Position numbers and translations under genes: made by a program. Positions 1 to 7,432 of a DNA stretch of 28,104 bases are shown here, one piece after another. The notes under the pieces are model-generated. The model was not told the DNA's origin, did no database searches, and saw only the letters and a list, made by a program, of their open reading frames with translations. The DNA comes from JALHUB01 sp050010555 (GTDB taxonomy: Bacteria; Chloroflexota; Dehalococcoidia; DSTF01; JALHUB01), in the NCBI GenBank assembly GCA_050010555.1, contig JBEKKV010000028.1, forward strand, positions 1-28,104, in the 5' to 3' direction. Positions within the stretch are counted from its first letter, which is position 1, and each line of letters begins with the position of its first letter.

Positions 1-96
1 GCTTGCATGCGCAAACTGCTCACGATCTTGAATGCCATGCTGCGGGATGGCACGGCCTGGCAGCAGGTTCCGGCTTCTCATGCTATTCCCGCTTGA
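1..96 (+). mobile_element. IS110-family transposase, 3' end (partial)
   Basis: Frame 1 is open from the first base and ends at TGA 94-96. The visible C-terminus, containing MRKLLTILNAMLRDGTAW, matches the conserved C-terminal block of IS110-family transposases (Transposase_20 domain), including the typical MRKLLxILNAM pattern. Only about 31 residues lie in the window, so the catalytic DEDD domain and the Ser-containing domain cannot be judged. IS110 elements lack classical inverted repeats, so the right boundary cannot be set from sequence alone. The AT-richer stretch just after the stop (97-120) is probably the element's right end. A promoter for the next gene begins at 138. Family call is from memory of the motif. 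Confidence 0.75.
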
Positions 97-137
97 GTAT
101 CAAGACAGTTGCTCTGCACTCCTCCTTCTCCACCTCG

Positions 138-167
138 TTGACGGGTAGGTGCCTTCGCTCATAGACT
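138..167 (+). promoter_or_regulatory. Sigma70-like promoter for the alpha/beta hydrolase
   Basis: TTGACG (138-143) and TAGACT (162-167) are separated by 18 bp. The predicted start site is near 174, followed by a GGGAGG Shine-Dalgarno at 175-180 and ATG at 192. The Shine-Dalgarno falls almost at the transcript start, so the true start site may lie slightly upstream. Confidence 0.45.
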
Positions 168-191
168 CGCGAGCGGGAGGCTAAAGCGAAG

Positions 192-1055
192 ATGACGCTG
201 GCGGGCGTGGGCGAGAGGTTTGTCGAAGTCGATGGGTTGCGGCTGCACGTGCTGGACTGGGGCGGCGACGGACCGCTGGTCTTCTGCATCCACGCCAACG
301 GCTACCTGGCGGCGATGTGGCATCCGATCGCGCGGGAGCTGACGGCGCAGGCGCGGGTCGTCGGCGTCGACCTGCCGGGGCACGGCGACAGCGATCCGGC
401 GCCGGACTATCGCTGGGACCACCTGTCGGAGTACGTCGCCGGCGTGCTGCAGGCGCTCGGGCTCGGTCCGGCGCTGCTCGTCGGGCATTCGATCGGCGGC
501 ACGTTGTCCGCGATCTGCGCCGCGCGGCATCCCGAGCTCGTGCGGGCGATGGTGCTGGCGGACGCGGTCGTCCTGCCGGAGCCCTTCTACCAGCATCCGG
601 AGAGCATGCCGACCGACCTGTACGGCACGTCGAGGCGGCGTCGCTCGTGGCCGTCGCGGGAGGCGATGCGGGAGTCGCTGGCGTCGAAGGCGACGTATGC
701 GCGCTGGCGGCCGGAGATGCTGGACCTGTTCGTCGCGGAGGGAACGCGGGAGTCGGACCCGGACGGGTACGGCGGGCAAGTGACGCTGAAGTGCGCGCCG
801 GAGACGGAGGCGGAAGTCTACCGGAACACGCTCATCTACAACTGCTGGCCGGAGATGGCGCGCGCGGACGTGCTGGCGATTGTGCTGCGGGGGCTATCGA
901 GCGAAGGGCTGGCATCGTTGACGGCGTTGGAGGTGCCGGGCCGGCTGCCGCGGGCACAGGACCGTCCGCTGGCGGAGGCGAGCCACCTGCTGCCGATGGA
1001 GTACCCGGAGGAAGTCGTGCGGGCCGTCCGGGAGCTGCTGGGGCGCGTCGCTTAG
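192..1055 (+). CDS. Alpha/beta hydrolase fold protein
   Basis: Probable soluble serine hydrolase of 287 aa, typical length for the fold; substrate unknown. The oxyanion-hole segment is FCIHANG (31-37), replacing the usual HG with HANG. The nucleophile elbow is GHSIGG with Ser100, and the strand before it is followed by VGVDLPGHGDSD (57-68), typical of the family. The catalytic His is probably His265 in ASHLLPMEYPEEV. The catalytic acid is not obvious; the region after VLRGLSSEG should carry it. ATG 192 has GGGAGG about 11 bases upstream. It stands alone between an IS110 remnant and the paralogous membrane genes. No signal peptide is visible. Substrate classes such as esters, epoxides or lactones cannot be separated here. 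Confidence 0.8.
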   Translation: MTLAGVGERFVEVDGLRLHVLDWGGDGPLVFCIHANGYLAAMWHPIARELTAQARVVGVDLPGHGDSDPAPDYRWDHLSEYVAGVLQALGLGPALLVGHSIGGTLSAICAARHPELVRAMVLADAVVLPEPFYQHPESMPTDLYGTSRRRRSWPSREAMRESLASKATYARWRPEMLDLFVAEGTRESDPDGYGGQVTLKCAPETEAEVYRNTLIYNCWPEMARADVLAIVLRGLSSEGLASLTALEVPGRLPRAQDRPLAEASHLLPMEYPEEVVRAVRELLGRVA

Positions 1056-1086
1056 CGCGATTTTGGTGCCATTGTCATCCCCTCGT

Positions 1087-1102
1087 TGGTGCGTTTGCAC
1101 CA
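1087..1102. terminator. Small hairpin after the hydrolase gene
   Basis: TGGTGC (1087-1092) and GCACCA (1097-1102) form a perfect 6-bp stem with a 4-base loop, 32 bases after the hydrolase stop. No T-tract follows, so it is a weak terminator candidate or an RNA 3'-end stabiliser. Confidence 0.3.
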
Positions 1103-1152
1103 TGTGGCGTCGCCCCGACGCGCGTATCATGCTGTCGTGAGAGGAGGAGAGC

Positions 1153-1827
1153 ATGACTTCGTGGAGGGCCGACGTAGCTGAGTTTGTGGAGCGGCGCGGC
1201 TTGCTGGTGCGAGCGGTTGCTTGGGCCTGCTTCATCGGCTGCGTGGGCTACTGCAGCGTTACGTATCTTGACACCTGGAACGCGCAGCACGTCGCAGGCC
1301 AGTGCAGCTCGGGGAACACAACCGGCGGCCAGAATGTCGCCTTGCTGCTTGCGATTGTGACGGCGAGCGCGCTGTTCGGGTTCTTGACGAATCGGTGGCT
1401 GGTTGTGGGCCTCGGTATGCTCGGTATCCTGGCGTTCTCCATCACCACTCTCACGCTTGCATTCAGCTCGTGTGGAAGCCCGCAGCCGGCAACCGTTGGG
1501 ACTTACGCGTGGTATGTCGGGTTCTTTGGCGGGTCAAGTCTGACGGTCGGAGCTGTGGTTGCAGCGGTCATCTGGTTCATTCGCTATCTGGCGGAGGCTC
1601 GCCTGCAAGCTCCGACGAGCCCTTTCGATGAGGGTGTCGTCGAACACCCTATGGGACACCCGTTGATTCATGCTGCGGGAGCCATTGCGGCGGCGATGAT
1701 TTTGGTAGATATCGCTCTCGTAGTCTTTTGGGGAGGGGTCTTTGTCTGGCCCGTCATCCAGTTGTTTGCGGTTGGCGGTCTTATCGTAGTTGCGATCGGC
1801 ATTATAAGGGCAGTTAGAGGCCATTGA
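1153..1827 (+). CDS. Multi-pass membrane protein, tandem paralogue 1
   Basis: Protein of 224 aa of unknown function. About five hydrophobic segments are visible, near residues 20-40, 63-82, 86-108, 122-146 and 172-222 (the last probably two helices). A Cys-rich extracytoplasmic-looking loop with CSSG near residue 55 and further Cys in the first and third segments are shared with the next gene. ATG 1153 is preceded by a strong AGGAGG five bases upstream. The stop overlaps the region before the next gene, so the two are co-transcribed. Codon use is visibly less GC-extreme than in recJ or the hydrolase, which suggests recent acquisition. I do not recognise the family. Confidence 0.7.
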   Translation: MTSWRADVAEFVERRGLLVRAVAWACFIGCVGYCSVTYLDTWNAQHVAGQCSSGNTTGGQNVALLLAIVTASALFGFLTNRWLVVGLGMLGILAFSITTLTLAFSSCGSPQPATVGTYAWYVGFFGGSSLTVGAVVAAVIWFIRYLAEARLQAPTSPFDEGVVEHPMGHPLIHAAGAIAAAMILVDIALVVFWGGVFVWPVIQLFAVGGLIVVAIGIIRAVRGH

Positions 1828-1850
1828 GGCGGCGCAGCAGGGAGATTAGG

Positions 1851-2507
1851 ATGACCTGGGTCCTCAAACGTCGCCCTTCAAAGATGATGTTCCGGATTGC
1901 AGCGTTGGTCGTAATAGTATGCGGCGTCACGTACTGCACCGCCTCCTCGCTCGGTTCAAGGAACGCGCATGGAGGTGCCTATCACTGTACAAGCGATTTC
2001 GGCACAAGGTTCTTGCAGGGGCCCGCCATACTGTTGGTCGTACTGGCGACCGCCTTTCTCCTGTGCTCCTTCACGAGCATCTGGATCTCCATGACGTTAG
2101 GCCTCGCGTCAGGTATCCTCGGACTATTGGCTCTGTATACCGCTGCGTTGGCGCTCGGTTTGTCCGCATGCGCTCCGAGTGTAGACCCGTCCACCAACTT
2201 GGTGTTCTTCTCAGGGGCCGCTCTTACTGGAGGCAGCTTCCTGGCGGTTCCCTTTGAACTCGTCAGGGTAGCCGTCCGTCGCTATCTTGGCGAGAACCGC
2301 GACGGCGGGGCGCAATCCACGGAACCAGTGGCCTCTCTGATTGGCGCGATGGTCGTGCCGCTATTGCTCCTGTTGTTCTGGGCGGAAGTCACCGAAGGCA
2401 TTGTAAGGCAGGTTCTGGGTGGGCTTTTCTACTGCAATCTGATCGTCGCAGTGATCGTGGCGTGGAAGATGATCAGTAATCGGAAGAAGCGGGAGTTGGG
2501 TAGCTAG
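1851..2507 (+). CDS. Multi-pass membrane protein, tandem paralogue 2
   Basis: Protein of 218 aa from ATG 1851, chosen because AGGGAG lies seven bases upstream. A TTG at 1824 in the same frame would add nine residues and overlap the previous stop, but it has no clear Shine-Dalgarno. About five hydrophobic segments are visible in the same order as in the preceding gene. The pattern Y-C followed by an Asn-Ala-(Gln/His) segment and another Cys recurs (VTYCTASSLGSRNAH here), as does a Cys at the end of the third segment. The two proteins are diverged paralogues. The gene ends four bases inside the convergent recJ stop. Function unknown. Confidence 0.65.
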   Translation: MTWVLKRRPSKMMFRIAALVVIVCGVTYCTASSLGSRNAHGGAYHCTSDFGTRFLQGPAILLVVLATAFLLCSFTSIWISMTLGLASGILGLLALYTAALALGLSACAPSVDPSTNLVFFSGAALTGGSFLAVPFELVRVAVRRYLGENRDGGAQSTEPVASLIGAMVVPLLLLLFWAEVTEGIVRQVLGGLFYCNLIVAVIVAWKMISNRKKRELGS

Positions 2508-4192
2508 GCCGAGGGTCGGAGGTCGTGGAGGGTGAGCTGGAGGGAGCCGTCGCGACGGTCCGACGATAGCGAGTAGACGACGTCGATTCGCTGGCCATCC
2601 GGCACGGCCGCATTGCCGAGTCCAAAGCCGACGGCCGGCCAGGTGACGTAACCGTCCTTCAGCTTCAGTCGCAGGTGCTTGCCGTCGCCGCCCATGACGC
2701 GACACTCCGCCGCCGTGACGCCGCGACTCAGCAGCACCGGCTCGCGGTTGTCGACGCCGTGGGGCGCCAGCTTCGCCAGCCAGCGTATCTCCTGCCGGCC
2801 CAGCTCGCGCAGCCCGATCTCGGCGTCCACGTCGATTACCGGCGCGAGGTCGAGGCCGGCAAGCTGCTCTTCAGCGCAGGCGGTCAGCCGCTCCTTGATG
2901 GCCGGCAGGCAGGCGTTGTCGGCGGTGAAGCCGGCGGCGCGCGGGTGCCCGCCGCAGCGCAGGAAGAGGTCGTCGCAGCCGCGCATGGCGGAGGCGATGT
3001 CGAACTCGGGGATGCTGCGACTGCTGGCGCGACTCTCCGACTCGCCACGCGCGTAAACGACGACGGGCCGGTAGAGCGCATCCGCCATCTTCGAGGCGAC
3101 GAGGCCCGCCACGCCCGCAGGGAAGTCGGTGTGACCGATCATGAGCAGCGAGGCGTCTTCTTCGTCCGCGACCAGGCTCCAGGCGAGATCCAGCGCCGTC
3201 GACGTGTAGCGCTGTCGCTGGCGATTGAGGGCGTCGAGGCGGCGCGCCATCTCCCAGGCGGAGTCGTGGTCGTCGCAGAGCAGGAGGTCGAGGCTGAGGC
3301 GCGCGTGGGCGAGGCGTCCGGCGGCGTTCAGGCGCGGGCTTAGGACGTAGGAGAGCGATTCCGTGTCGACGCGCGACGGATGGATGGAGGCGACCTCCAT
3401 GAGCGCCCGCAGGCCGCAGCGCTCCGTCTGCTGCACGGCGGCGAGTCCGCTCTGGGCGAGCCAGCGGTTCGCGCCCAGGAGCGGCGCCATGTCGGCGACG
3501 GTGCCGAGGGCGGCGAGCTCGAGGAAGCGCTGCTCCGGAAACGGACGGCCGAGAGAGTCGAAGAGCGCCTGCAGCAGGTAGTAGGCCAGGCCGGCCGCAG
3601 CCAGATCGAAGTGCCAGTCGCGCGCGGGCAGCGACTGCGGGTTGACGAGGGCCAGCGCGTCGGGCAGTCGTTGCGCCGGCGGATGGTGGTCGACGATAAG
3701 GACGTCCATGCCGAGCGAGCGGGCGAAGGCGACCTCTTCGACGGAGCTGGTGCCGCAGTCGACGGCGAGAAGCAGCGAAGCGCCCTCGTCGTGGAGTCGC
3801 TGGATGGCGGGCTGATTGAGGCCGTAGCCCTCGGCGAAGCGGTCCGGGATGTAGGGAATGACGCGGGCGCCGAGCGCAGTCAGGCCTTCCGTCAGGAGCG
3901 CGACGGAGGTGATGCCGTCGACGTCGAAGTCGCCGAAGACGGCGACAGCTTCGTTTGCGGCGGCGGCGCGGGAGAGGCGCTCGACGGCGATGGCTGCGTC
4001 GGGAAGCGTCGCCGGGTCGAACGACGGATGAACGCCGTCGAGAAAGTCGCGGGCCTGGGTGGCGTCGGCGATGCCGCGGTTCTCGAGCAGGCGCTGGATG
4101 AGCGGCGGGTAGGCGGTGTCGCGGAGGGCGCCGTCGTGGGGGCTGCGTCGGAGGCGCCAGCGGCGTCGGGCGTTGGGCACGACCTGTACCAC
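2504..4192 (-). CDS. recJ: Single-stranded-DNA-specific exonuclease RecJ
   Basis: 5'-3' ssDNA exonuclease acting in recombination and repair. The DHH phosphoesterase motifs are clear: GDFDVDG (motif I, about residue 87), VDCGTSS, and VDHHPP (about residue 167). The DHHA1 motif GGHPRAAG is near the middle, followed by the C-terminal OB-like domain. Length is about 562 aa, normal for RecJ. I chose GTG 4192 because AGAGG lies four bases upstream and the protein then begins close to the usual RWRL-type N-terminus; ATG 4264 in the same frame would add 24 Arg-rich residues with no obvious Shine-Dalgarno. It is the last gene of acpS-nnr-recJ and overlaps the end of the convergent membrane gene by four bases. 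Confidence 0.92.
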   Translation of the reverse strand: MVQVVPNARRRWRLRRSPHDGALRDTAYPPLIQRLLENRGIADATQARDFLDGVHPSFDPATLPDAAIAVERLSRAAAANEAVAVFGDFDVDGITSVALLTEGLTALGARVIPYIPDRFAEGYGLNQPAIQRLHDEGASLLLAVDCGTSSVEEVAFARSLGMDVLIVDHHPPAQRLPDALALVNPQSLPARDWHFDLAAAGLAYYLLQALFDSLGRPFPEQRFLELAALGTVADMAPLLGANRWLAQSGLAAVQQTERCGLRALMEVASIHPSRVDTESLSYVLSPRLNAAGRLAHARLSLDLLLCDDHDSAWEMARRLDALNRQRQRYTSTALDLAWSLVADEEDASLLMIGHTDFPAGVAGLVASKMADALYRPVVVYARGESESRASSRSIPEFDIASAMRGCDDLFLRCGGHPRAAGFTADNACLPAIKERLTACAEEQLAGLDLAPVIDVDAEIGLRELGRQEIRWLAKLAPHGVDNREPVLLSRGVTAAECRVMGGDGKHLRLKLKDGYVTWPAVGFGLGNAAVPDGQRIDVVYSLSSDRRDGSLQLTLHDLRPSA

Positions 4193-4305
4193 GATACCTC
4201 TTTTCGGGAGATGCGCTTCGAGGCGTCGAAGGGCGAGCGCGGAGGCCCGTCCCCTCGGGAGCATACAGGCGGGCGACGGTTATGGGAAGGGGCGCGAGGT
4301 GTATC

Positions 4306-5868
4306 TTATCGCGCGCGGGACTTGAGGGCGTGGATCGCGCGCGGCAGCTCCGGCAGGAGGTCACTTGCCTGCAGGCCGGCGTCGCCCTGGGCCTCGCGGA
4401 TCCGCTCGCCGGCCATGCCGTGGAGGTAGACGCCACAGCTCGCGGCGGCAAAGCGGTCGAGACCCTGCGCCAGGAGCCCGGCAATCGTGCCCGAAAGGAC
4501 GTCGCCGGTGCCGGCGCTGGCGAGAGCGGGATTGGCGAAAGGGCTGACGGCTGCGCGTCCGTCCGGCGTGGCTACCACCGTATGCGCGCCCTTCAGCACC
4601 ACTACTTGTCGCCAGGCGACGGCGCTCTGCATGGCGGCGGCAAGGCGGTCGCTCTGGATCTCGGCGATGCTCTTGCCGCTGAGGCGTCGGAGCTCGCCCG
4701 GGTGCGGCGTGAGCACGAGCGGCGCGTTCATGCGGGCGGCCCAGCCGGGAACGCCGCCGAGGGTGTTGAGGGCGTCGGCGTCGACGACGGTGGCGGTAGG
4801 CGTCCCTTCCTTCAACTCGAACAGGAGGGAGCGCACGAACTCCAGCGTGCGGCTGCGTCCGCCGAGGCCTGGGCCGATGAGCATGACGTCGTAGCCTTCC
4901 AGCACGCGGAGCACGTCGGCGACGCCACGCTCCGAGAGGCCGCCTTCCTTGTCGGGCAGCGGAAGGTAGGTCGCCTCCACCAGGCCGGCGGCGACGATGG
5001 GATGGATGGACAGCGGACAGGCGACGGTCACGAGCCCCGCGCCGGCGCGTCCGGCTGCGACGGCCGCGAGGTGGACGGCGCCGATGTAGTTCTCGGAGCC
5101 GGCGACGACGAGCACGCGGCCGAAAGTCCCCTTGTTGGAGTCGAGGGGGCGCTGCGGCAGGAGCCCGGCGACCCATTCATCGGTCATCAGCTCTACTTTG
5201 AGGCTGTTCTCGGCACCATCCGGGAGGCCGATGTCGACGACTTCGACGTCGCCGGCGTACTGGGAGCCGGGAAGCGTGTGGAGGCCGATCTTGGAGTAGC
5301 CGAGGGTGACCGTGAGGTCGGTAGGAAGGGCGTGCGGGTCGACGGCGCCGGTGTCCGAGTTGACGCCGGTCGGCAGGTCGACGGCAACGAGCCGCGGCGG
5401 CTGCGGTTGGCTGCGGGCGCGACGCACGCGCTCCAGTATCTGCGCCAGGTTGGCTTCGATGGGACGGGCGCGGCCGGTGCCGAGGAGGGCGTCGACGATG
5501 AGCTCGGCGTCGGAGAGAAAACGGTCGAGGGCGGCGAACGAGGGGTCGCTCTCGGCGTCGGTGATATCGATCTCACGCTTGACGAGCTCCGGCAGGTTGG
5601 CGTCGTCGGCCCGGCGCTGGGCGAGCAGGTAGACGCGGACTTCGGCGCCCCAGTCGTGGAGGTAGCGCGCGGCGACGAGGCCGTCGCCGCCGTTGTTGCC
5701 GGGCCCGGCGAGCACGACGATGCGGCGTCCCTTGACGGTGCCCAGGAGAGCGCGCACCTGCTCGGCGACGCCGCGGCCGGCGTTCTCCATCAGCTTTTCG
5801 ACGGGGACGCCGCCCTTCGTCGCCTGCTGGTCGAGGGAGCGGACCTGGTCGGCGGTGACGAGCTTCAT
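4306..5868 (-). CDS. nnr: Bifunctional NAD(P)H-hydrate repair enzyme
   Basis: 520 aa, the normal length for the fused enzyme. The N-terminal half is the NAD(P)H-hydrate epimerase (YjeF_N) domain, with MENAGRGVAE and the VLAGPGNNGGDGLVAARYL phosphate-binding segment. The C-terminal half is the ADP/ATP-dependent dehydratase (ribokinase-like carbohydrate kinase fold), with VVAGSENYIGAVHLAA, LTPHPGE, LKGAHTVV and the NPALASAGTGDVLSG nucleotide site. Together they convert damaged R- and S-NAD(P)HX back to NAD(P)H. It follows acpS by 15 bases and precedes recJ. The acpS-nnr pairing is a common gene order in bacteria. ATG 5868 has AAGGAAGG upstream. Confidence 0.95.
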   Translation of the reverse strand: MKLVTADQVRSLDQQATKGGVPVEKLMENAGRGVAEQVRALLGTVKGRRIVVLAGPGNNGGDGLVAARYLHDWGAEVRVYLLAQRRADDANLPELVKREIDITDAESDPSFAALDRFLSDAELIVDALLGTGRARPIEANLAQILERVRRARSQPQPPRLVAVDLPTGVNSDTGAVDPHALPTDLTVTLGYSKIGLHTLPGSQYAGDVEVVDIGLPDGAENSLKVELMTDEWVAGLLPQRPLDSNKGTFGRVLVVAGSENYIGAVHLAAVAAGRAGAGLVTVACPLSIHPIVAAGLVEATYLPLPDKEGGLSERGVADVLRVLEGYDVMLIGPGLGGRSRTLEFVRSLLFELKEGTPTATVVDADALNTLGGVPGWAARMNAPLVLTPHPGELRRLSGKSIAEIQSDRLAAAMQSAVAWRQVVVLKGAHTVVATPDGRAAVSPFANPALASAGTGDVLSGTIAGLLAQGLDRFAAASCGVYLHGMAGERIREAQGDAGLQASDLLPELPRAIHALKSRAR

Positions 5869-5883
5869 GGCAGGATCCTTCCT

Positions 5884-6318
5884 TCAGCGAATGGCGTCGA
5901 GTCGCTCCATCAGCCAGCGGCGCTCGGCCTGCTGGTCGTCGGGCGGCTCTTCCTGGAGGGCGACGACCGTGGCCATGGCGAAGTCGCGCGAGTGGCTGAG
6001 GCTGACATCCATGCCGGTCAGGCCGAGGCTCTGGGCGCGCTCCTTCGCCCGGCCGTAGAGGAAGAGCAGCGGCTTTCCGCGTCGATTGGGCAGCACCTCG
6101 ATCTCGCGCAAGGCGACGCCGCGGACGCCGGTGCCGAGCGCCTTCATCGTCGCTTCCTTGGCGGCGAAGCGGGCGGCGAGCAGGTGGGCGCGGTCGCCGC
6201 AGAGTCGCAGCTCGGCGGGCGTAAAGACGCGGGAGCGAAAGCGCTCGCGATGGCGTTGCAGGAGCCTGTGCACGCGGCCGATCTCGACCAGGTCGACGCC
6301 GACGGCAAGGGATGTCAT
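5884..6318 (-). CDS. acpS: Holo-[acyl-carrier-protein] synthase
   Basis: Transfers 4'-phosphopantetheine from CoA to apo-ACP for fatty-acid synthesis. The Mg-binding motif VGVDLVEI (Asp9) and FAAKEATMKALGTG (Glu55) are both present, with FTPAEL and the VSLSHSRDFA segment near the C-terminus. Length is 144 aa; about 120 is usual, and the extra length is a charged C-terminal tail. First gene of acpS-nnr-recJ. No Shine-Dalgarno precedes ATG 6318, and a TACAAT -10 hexamer lies 11 bases upstream, so the transcript is probably leaderless or nearly so. Confidence 0.95.
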   Translation of the reverse strand: MTSLAVGVDLVEIGRVHRLLQRHRERFRSRVFTPAELRLCGDRAHLLAARFAAKEATMKALGTGVRGVALREIEVLPNRRGKPLLFLYGRAKERAQSLGLTGMDVSLSHSRDFAMATVVALQEEPPDDQQAERRWLMERLDAIR

Positions 6319-6328
6319 TGGAAGGTCA

Positions 6329-6334
6329 ATTGTA
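6329..6334 (-). promoter_or_regulatory. acpS: -10 element of the acpS-nnr-recJ operon
   Basis: TACAAT on the minus strand (forward ATTGTA). The predicted start site falls at about 6322, four bases before the acpS ATG. No convincing -35 hexamer lies 16-18 bp upstream, so the call rests on the -10 box and the absence of any other candidate. Confidence 0.4.
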
Positions 6335-6456
6335 GCATAGGGCCGAAGGCGCGAACAGAGGCGGCAACGGCGGTTGGGCGACGGGTCGAACAGGCGGGGC
6401 TAGATGCGTCGGCGCGAGCGGACGTACCAGATGCGGAGCCTGAGAGCGTGGCCTCT

Positions 6457-6539
6457 CCGCCGCTCAAGTTACCCCCGCTGTTGCCTGGGGGTTGGAGGGT
6501 GAGCGTCTCCCGCCCCCAGCTGCTTCCCTCAAGCGGCGG
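6457..6539. repeat. Nested and mutually exclusive hairpins
   Basis: An outer pair CCGCCGC (6457-6463) and GCGGCGG (6533-6539) encloses two competing stems. ACCCCC (6471-6476) pairs with GGGGGT (6487-6492). The overlapping CTGGGGG (6485-6491) pairs instead with CCCCCAG (6513-6519), with GGAG/CTCC inside its loop. No T-tract follows on either strand. Together with the tRNA-like element this fills most of the 347-base gap between acpS and the next gene; no protein gene is visible in the gap. Confidence 0.45.
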
Positions 6540-6612
6540 TGCCGGACTTGAACCGGTAGTTCCTGCAATGCCAACGCGGCGCTCTAACGAATTGCCCCGG
6601 CTGTCCCCCGCC
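6540..6612 (-). tRNA. Degenerate tRNA-like element, Ala(GGC)-like
   Basis: On the minus strand the 3' half looks like a tRNA: a T-arm built on CCGGTTCAAGTCCGG, and before it a loop TTGGCAT that would place anticodon GGC (alanine) at 34-36. GTTAGAGCGCC resembles the 3' side of the D-arm. The 5' half does not fold: the D-stem lacks its partner, the anticodon stem has a C:A mismatch, the acceptor stem pairs only partly (GGCGGGG with CACCGCC), and no CCA is encoded. It may be a pseudo-tRNA, a tRNA-derived attachment-site remnant, or chance resemblance. It is not tRNA-Sec: there is no UCA anticodon and no long variable arm. Confidence 0.35.
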
Positions 6613-6665
6613 TCCAACCGTGGCGCACTCCAGGTACACCGGCCCACCGGAACGTTCTGCGGCTG

Positions 6666-7160
6666 CTAATTTCCGGATGTGCCTTCCACGAACGCGCCAG
6701 TAGCAGCGTCGAACATGAATAGTAGAAACGTGGGTGGCGAGGGCGTTGCTCTGGCTCCCGTTCCGAAGGGACCAGCCGACGGGAACTTGATGCCACCGGG
6801 CGGCGTAATCGACATCACCCAGCAAAGGCAATGGATGGCTGGATTTGCGTGTATGTCGTCCACTATCGCCAGAACGCCCTCCCTCACTGTGGCACCCGGG
6901 ATTTCGGCTTGGACGCTGCTCTCAGCCGCGCTCCGAGCGATAGCCGTGGCGTTGGCGGGCGGCGCGCTCAGAGTTATGCCCACTTCTGCCAGAGCGGCCG
7001 AGCTAACCGACTTGAGCGTTACTCCAGAAGCAGGCGTGGCCCGCGCCTCTCGCAGCACCGTCCCGACAGCAACGGCCGCTGAGATGAGCGCGGCAAGTAC
7101 GATGACGCCCGCCAAAGCAGCGCGAATTCGAGATCCGACCGGGCCTTGTTGGTGTGTCAT
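6666..7160 (-). CDS. Membrane-anchored or secreted hypothetical protein
   Basis: 164 aa with no recognised domain. After a short charged N-terminus there is one hydrophobic segment (about 15-35, rich in Ala, Val and Ile), acting as a signal anchor or uncleaved signal peptide. The rest is a small Ala/Ser/Pro-rich extracytoplasmic region with a CLC pair near residue 110. ATG 7160 has a strong GGAGG six bases upstream. The promoter is about 190 bases upstream, giving a long leader. Composition is less GC-rich than in ruvB next door. It stands as a single-gene unit, which fits an acquired or lineage-specific gene. Confidence 0.6.
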   Translation of the reverse strand: MTHQQGPVGSRIRAALAGVIVLAALISAAVAVGTVLREARATPASGVTLKSVSSAALAEVGITLSAPPANATAIARSAAESSVQAEIPGATVREGVLAIVDDIHANPAIHCLCWVMSITPPGGIKFPSAGPFGTGARATPSPPTFLLFMFDAATGAFVEGTSGN

Positions 7161-7352
7161 CGCTTTCCTCCAAGCGACCGGACGACAATGGCCGTCTTAC
7201 GTTGGCACTTCAATTGAGCGTCTTCTTGCGCATCCGCTCGGCTACGGGCGACGTCCGATGACGATCAGACAGGCTCAACAGGTCAGGCAGGCGGATTCCG
7301 CAACCTCCCTATCGGTGGGCAGAACTGGCGTGAGACAATGGCCAGTGGCGCC

Positions 7353-7380
7353 AGTATAGCATCCGCCGACGGGTTGTCAA
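7353..7380 (-). promoter_or_regulatory. Strong sigma70-like promoter for the 6666-7160 gene
   Basis: On the minus strand TTGACA (7380-7375, perfect consensus) and TATACT (7358-7353, five of six) are separated by 16 bp. Predicted start site is near 7346, leaving a leader of about 185 bases. A 10-base word, GACAATGGCC on the forward strand, occurs twice in or near the leader (7194-7203 and 7334-7343). Confidence 0.6.
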
Positions 7381-7384
7381 GCAA

Positions 7385-7402
7385 TATAGCTGTTCCGCTA
7401 TA
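7385..7402. promoter_or_regulatory. Inverted repeat upstream of the promoter, possible operator
   Basis: TATAGC (7385-7390) and GCTATA (7397-7402) are perfect 6-bp arms around a 6-bp spacer. The repeat lies five bases upstream of the -35 of the 7353-7380 promoter, where an activator or repressor dimer could bind. It is also 31 bases past the ruvB stop, but it is GC-poor and lacks a T-tract, so it is an unlikely terminator. Confidence 0.35.
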
Positions 7403-7432
7403 GGATGCTCGTGGACGTTGGGTTACGCCGCG

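Noticed and set aside
2871..4484. Long minus-strand frame in another register across recJ and nnr
   Set aside because: Arg/Pro-rich shadow of recJ and the end of nnr.
6540..6612. tRNA-Sec to go with the selenoprotein
   Set aside because: No UCA anticodon, no long variable arm, no eight-pair acceptor; the anticodon loop reads GGC.
4282..6669. Long plus-strand frame opposite nnr and acpS
   Set aside because: Low-complexity Gly/Ala/Asp composition antisense to two well-identified genes; it has no domain and reads through the hairpin gap.
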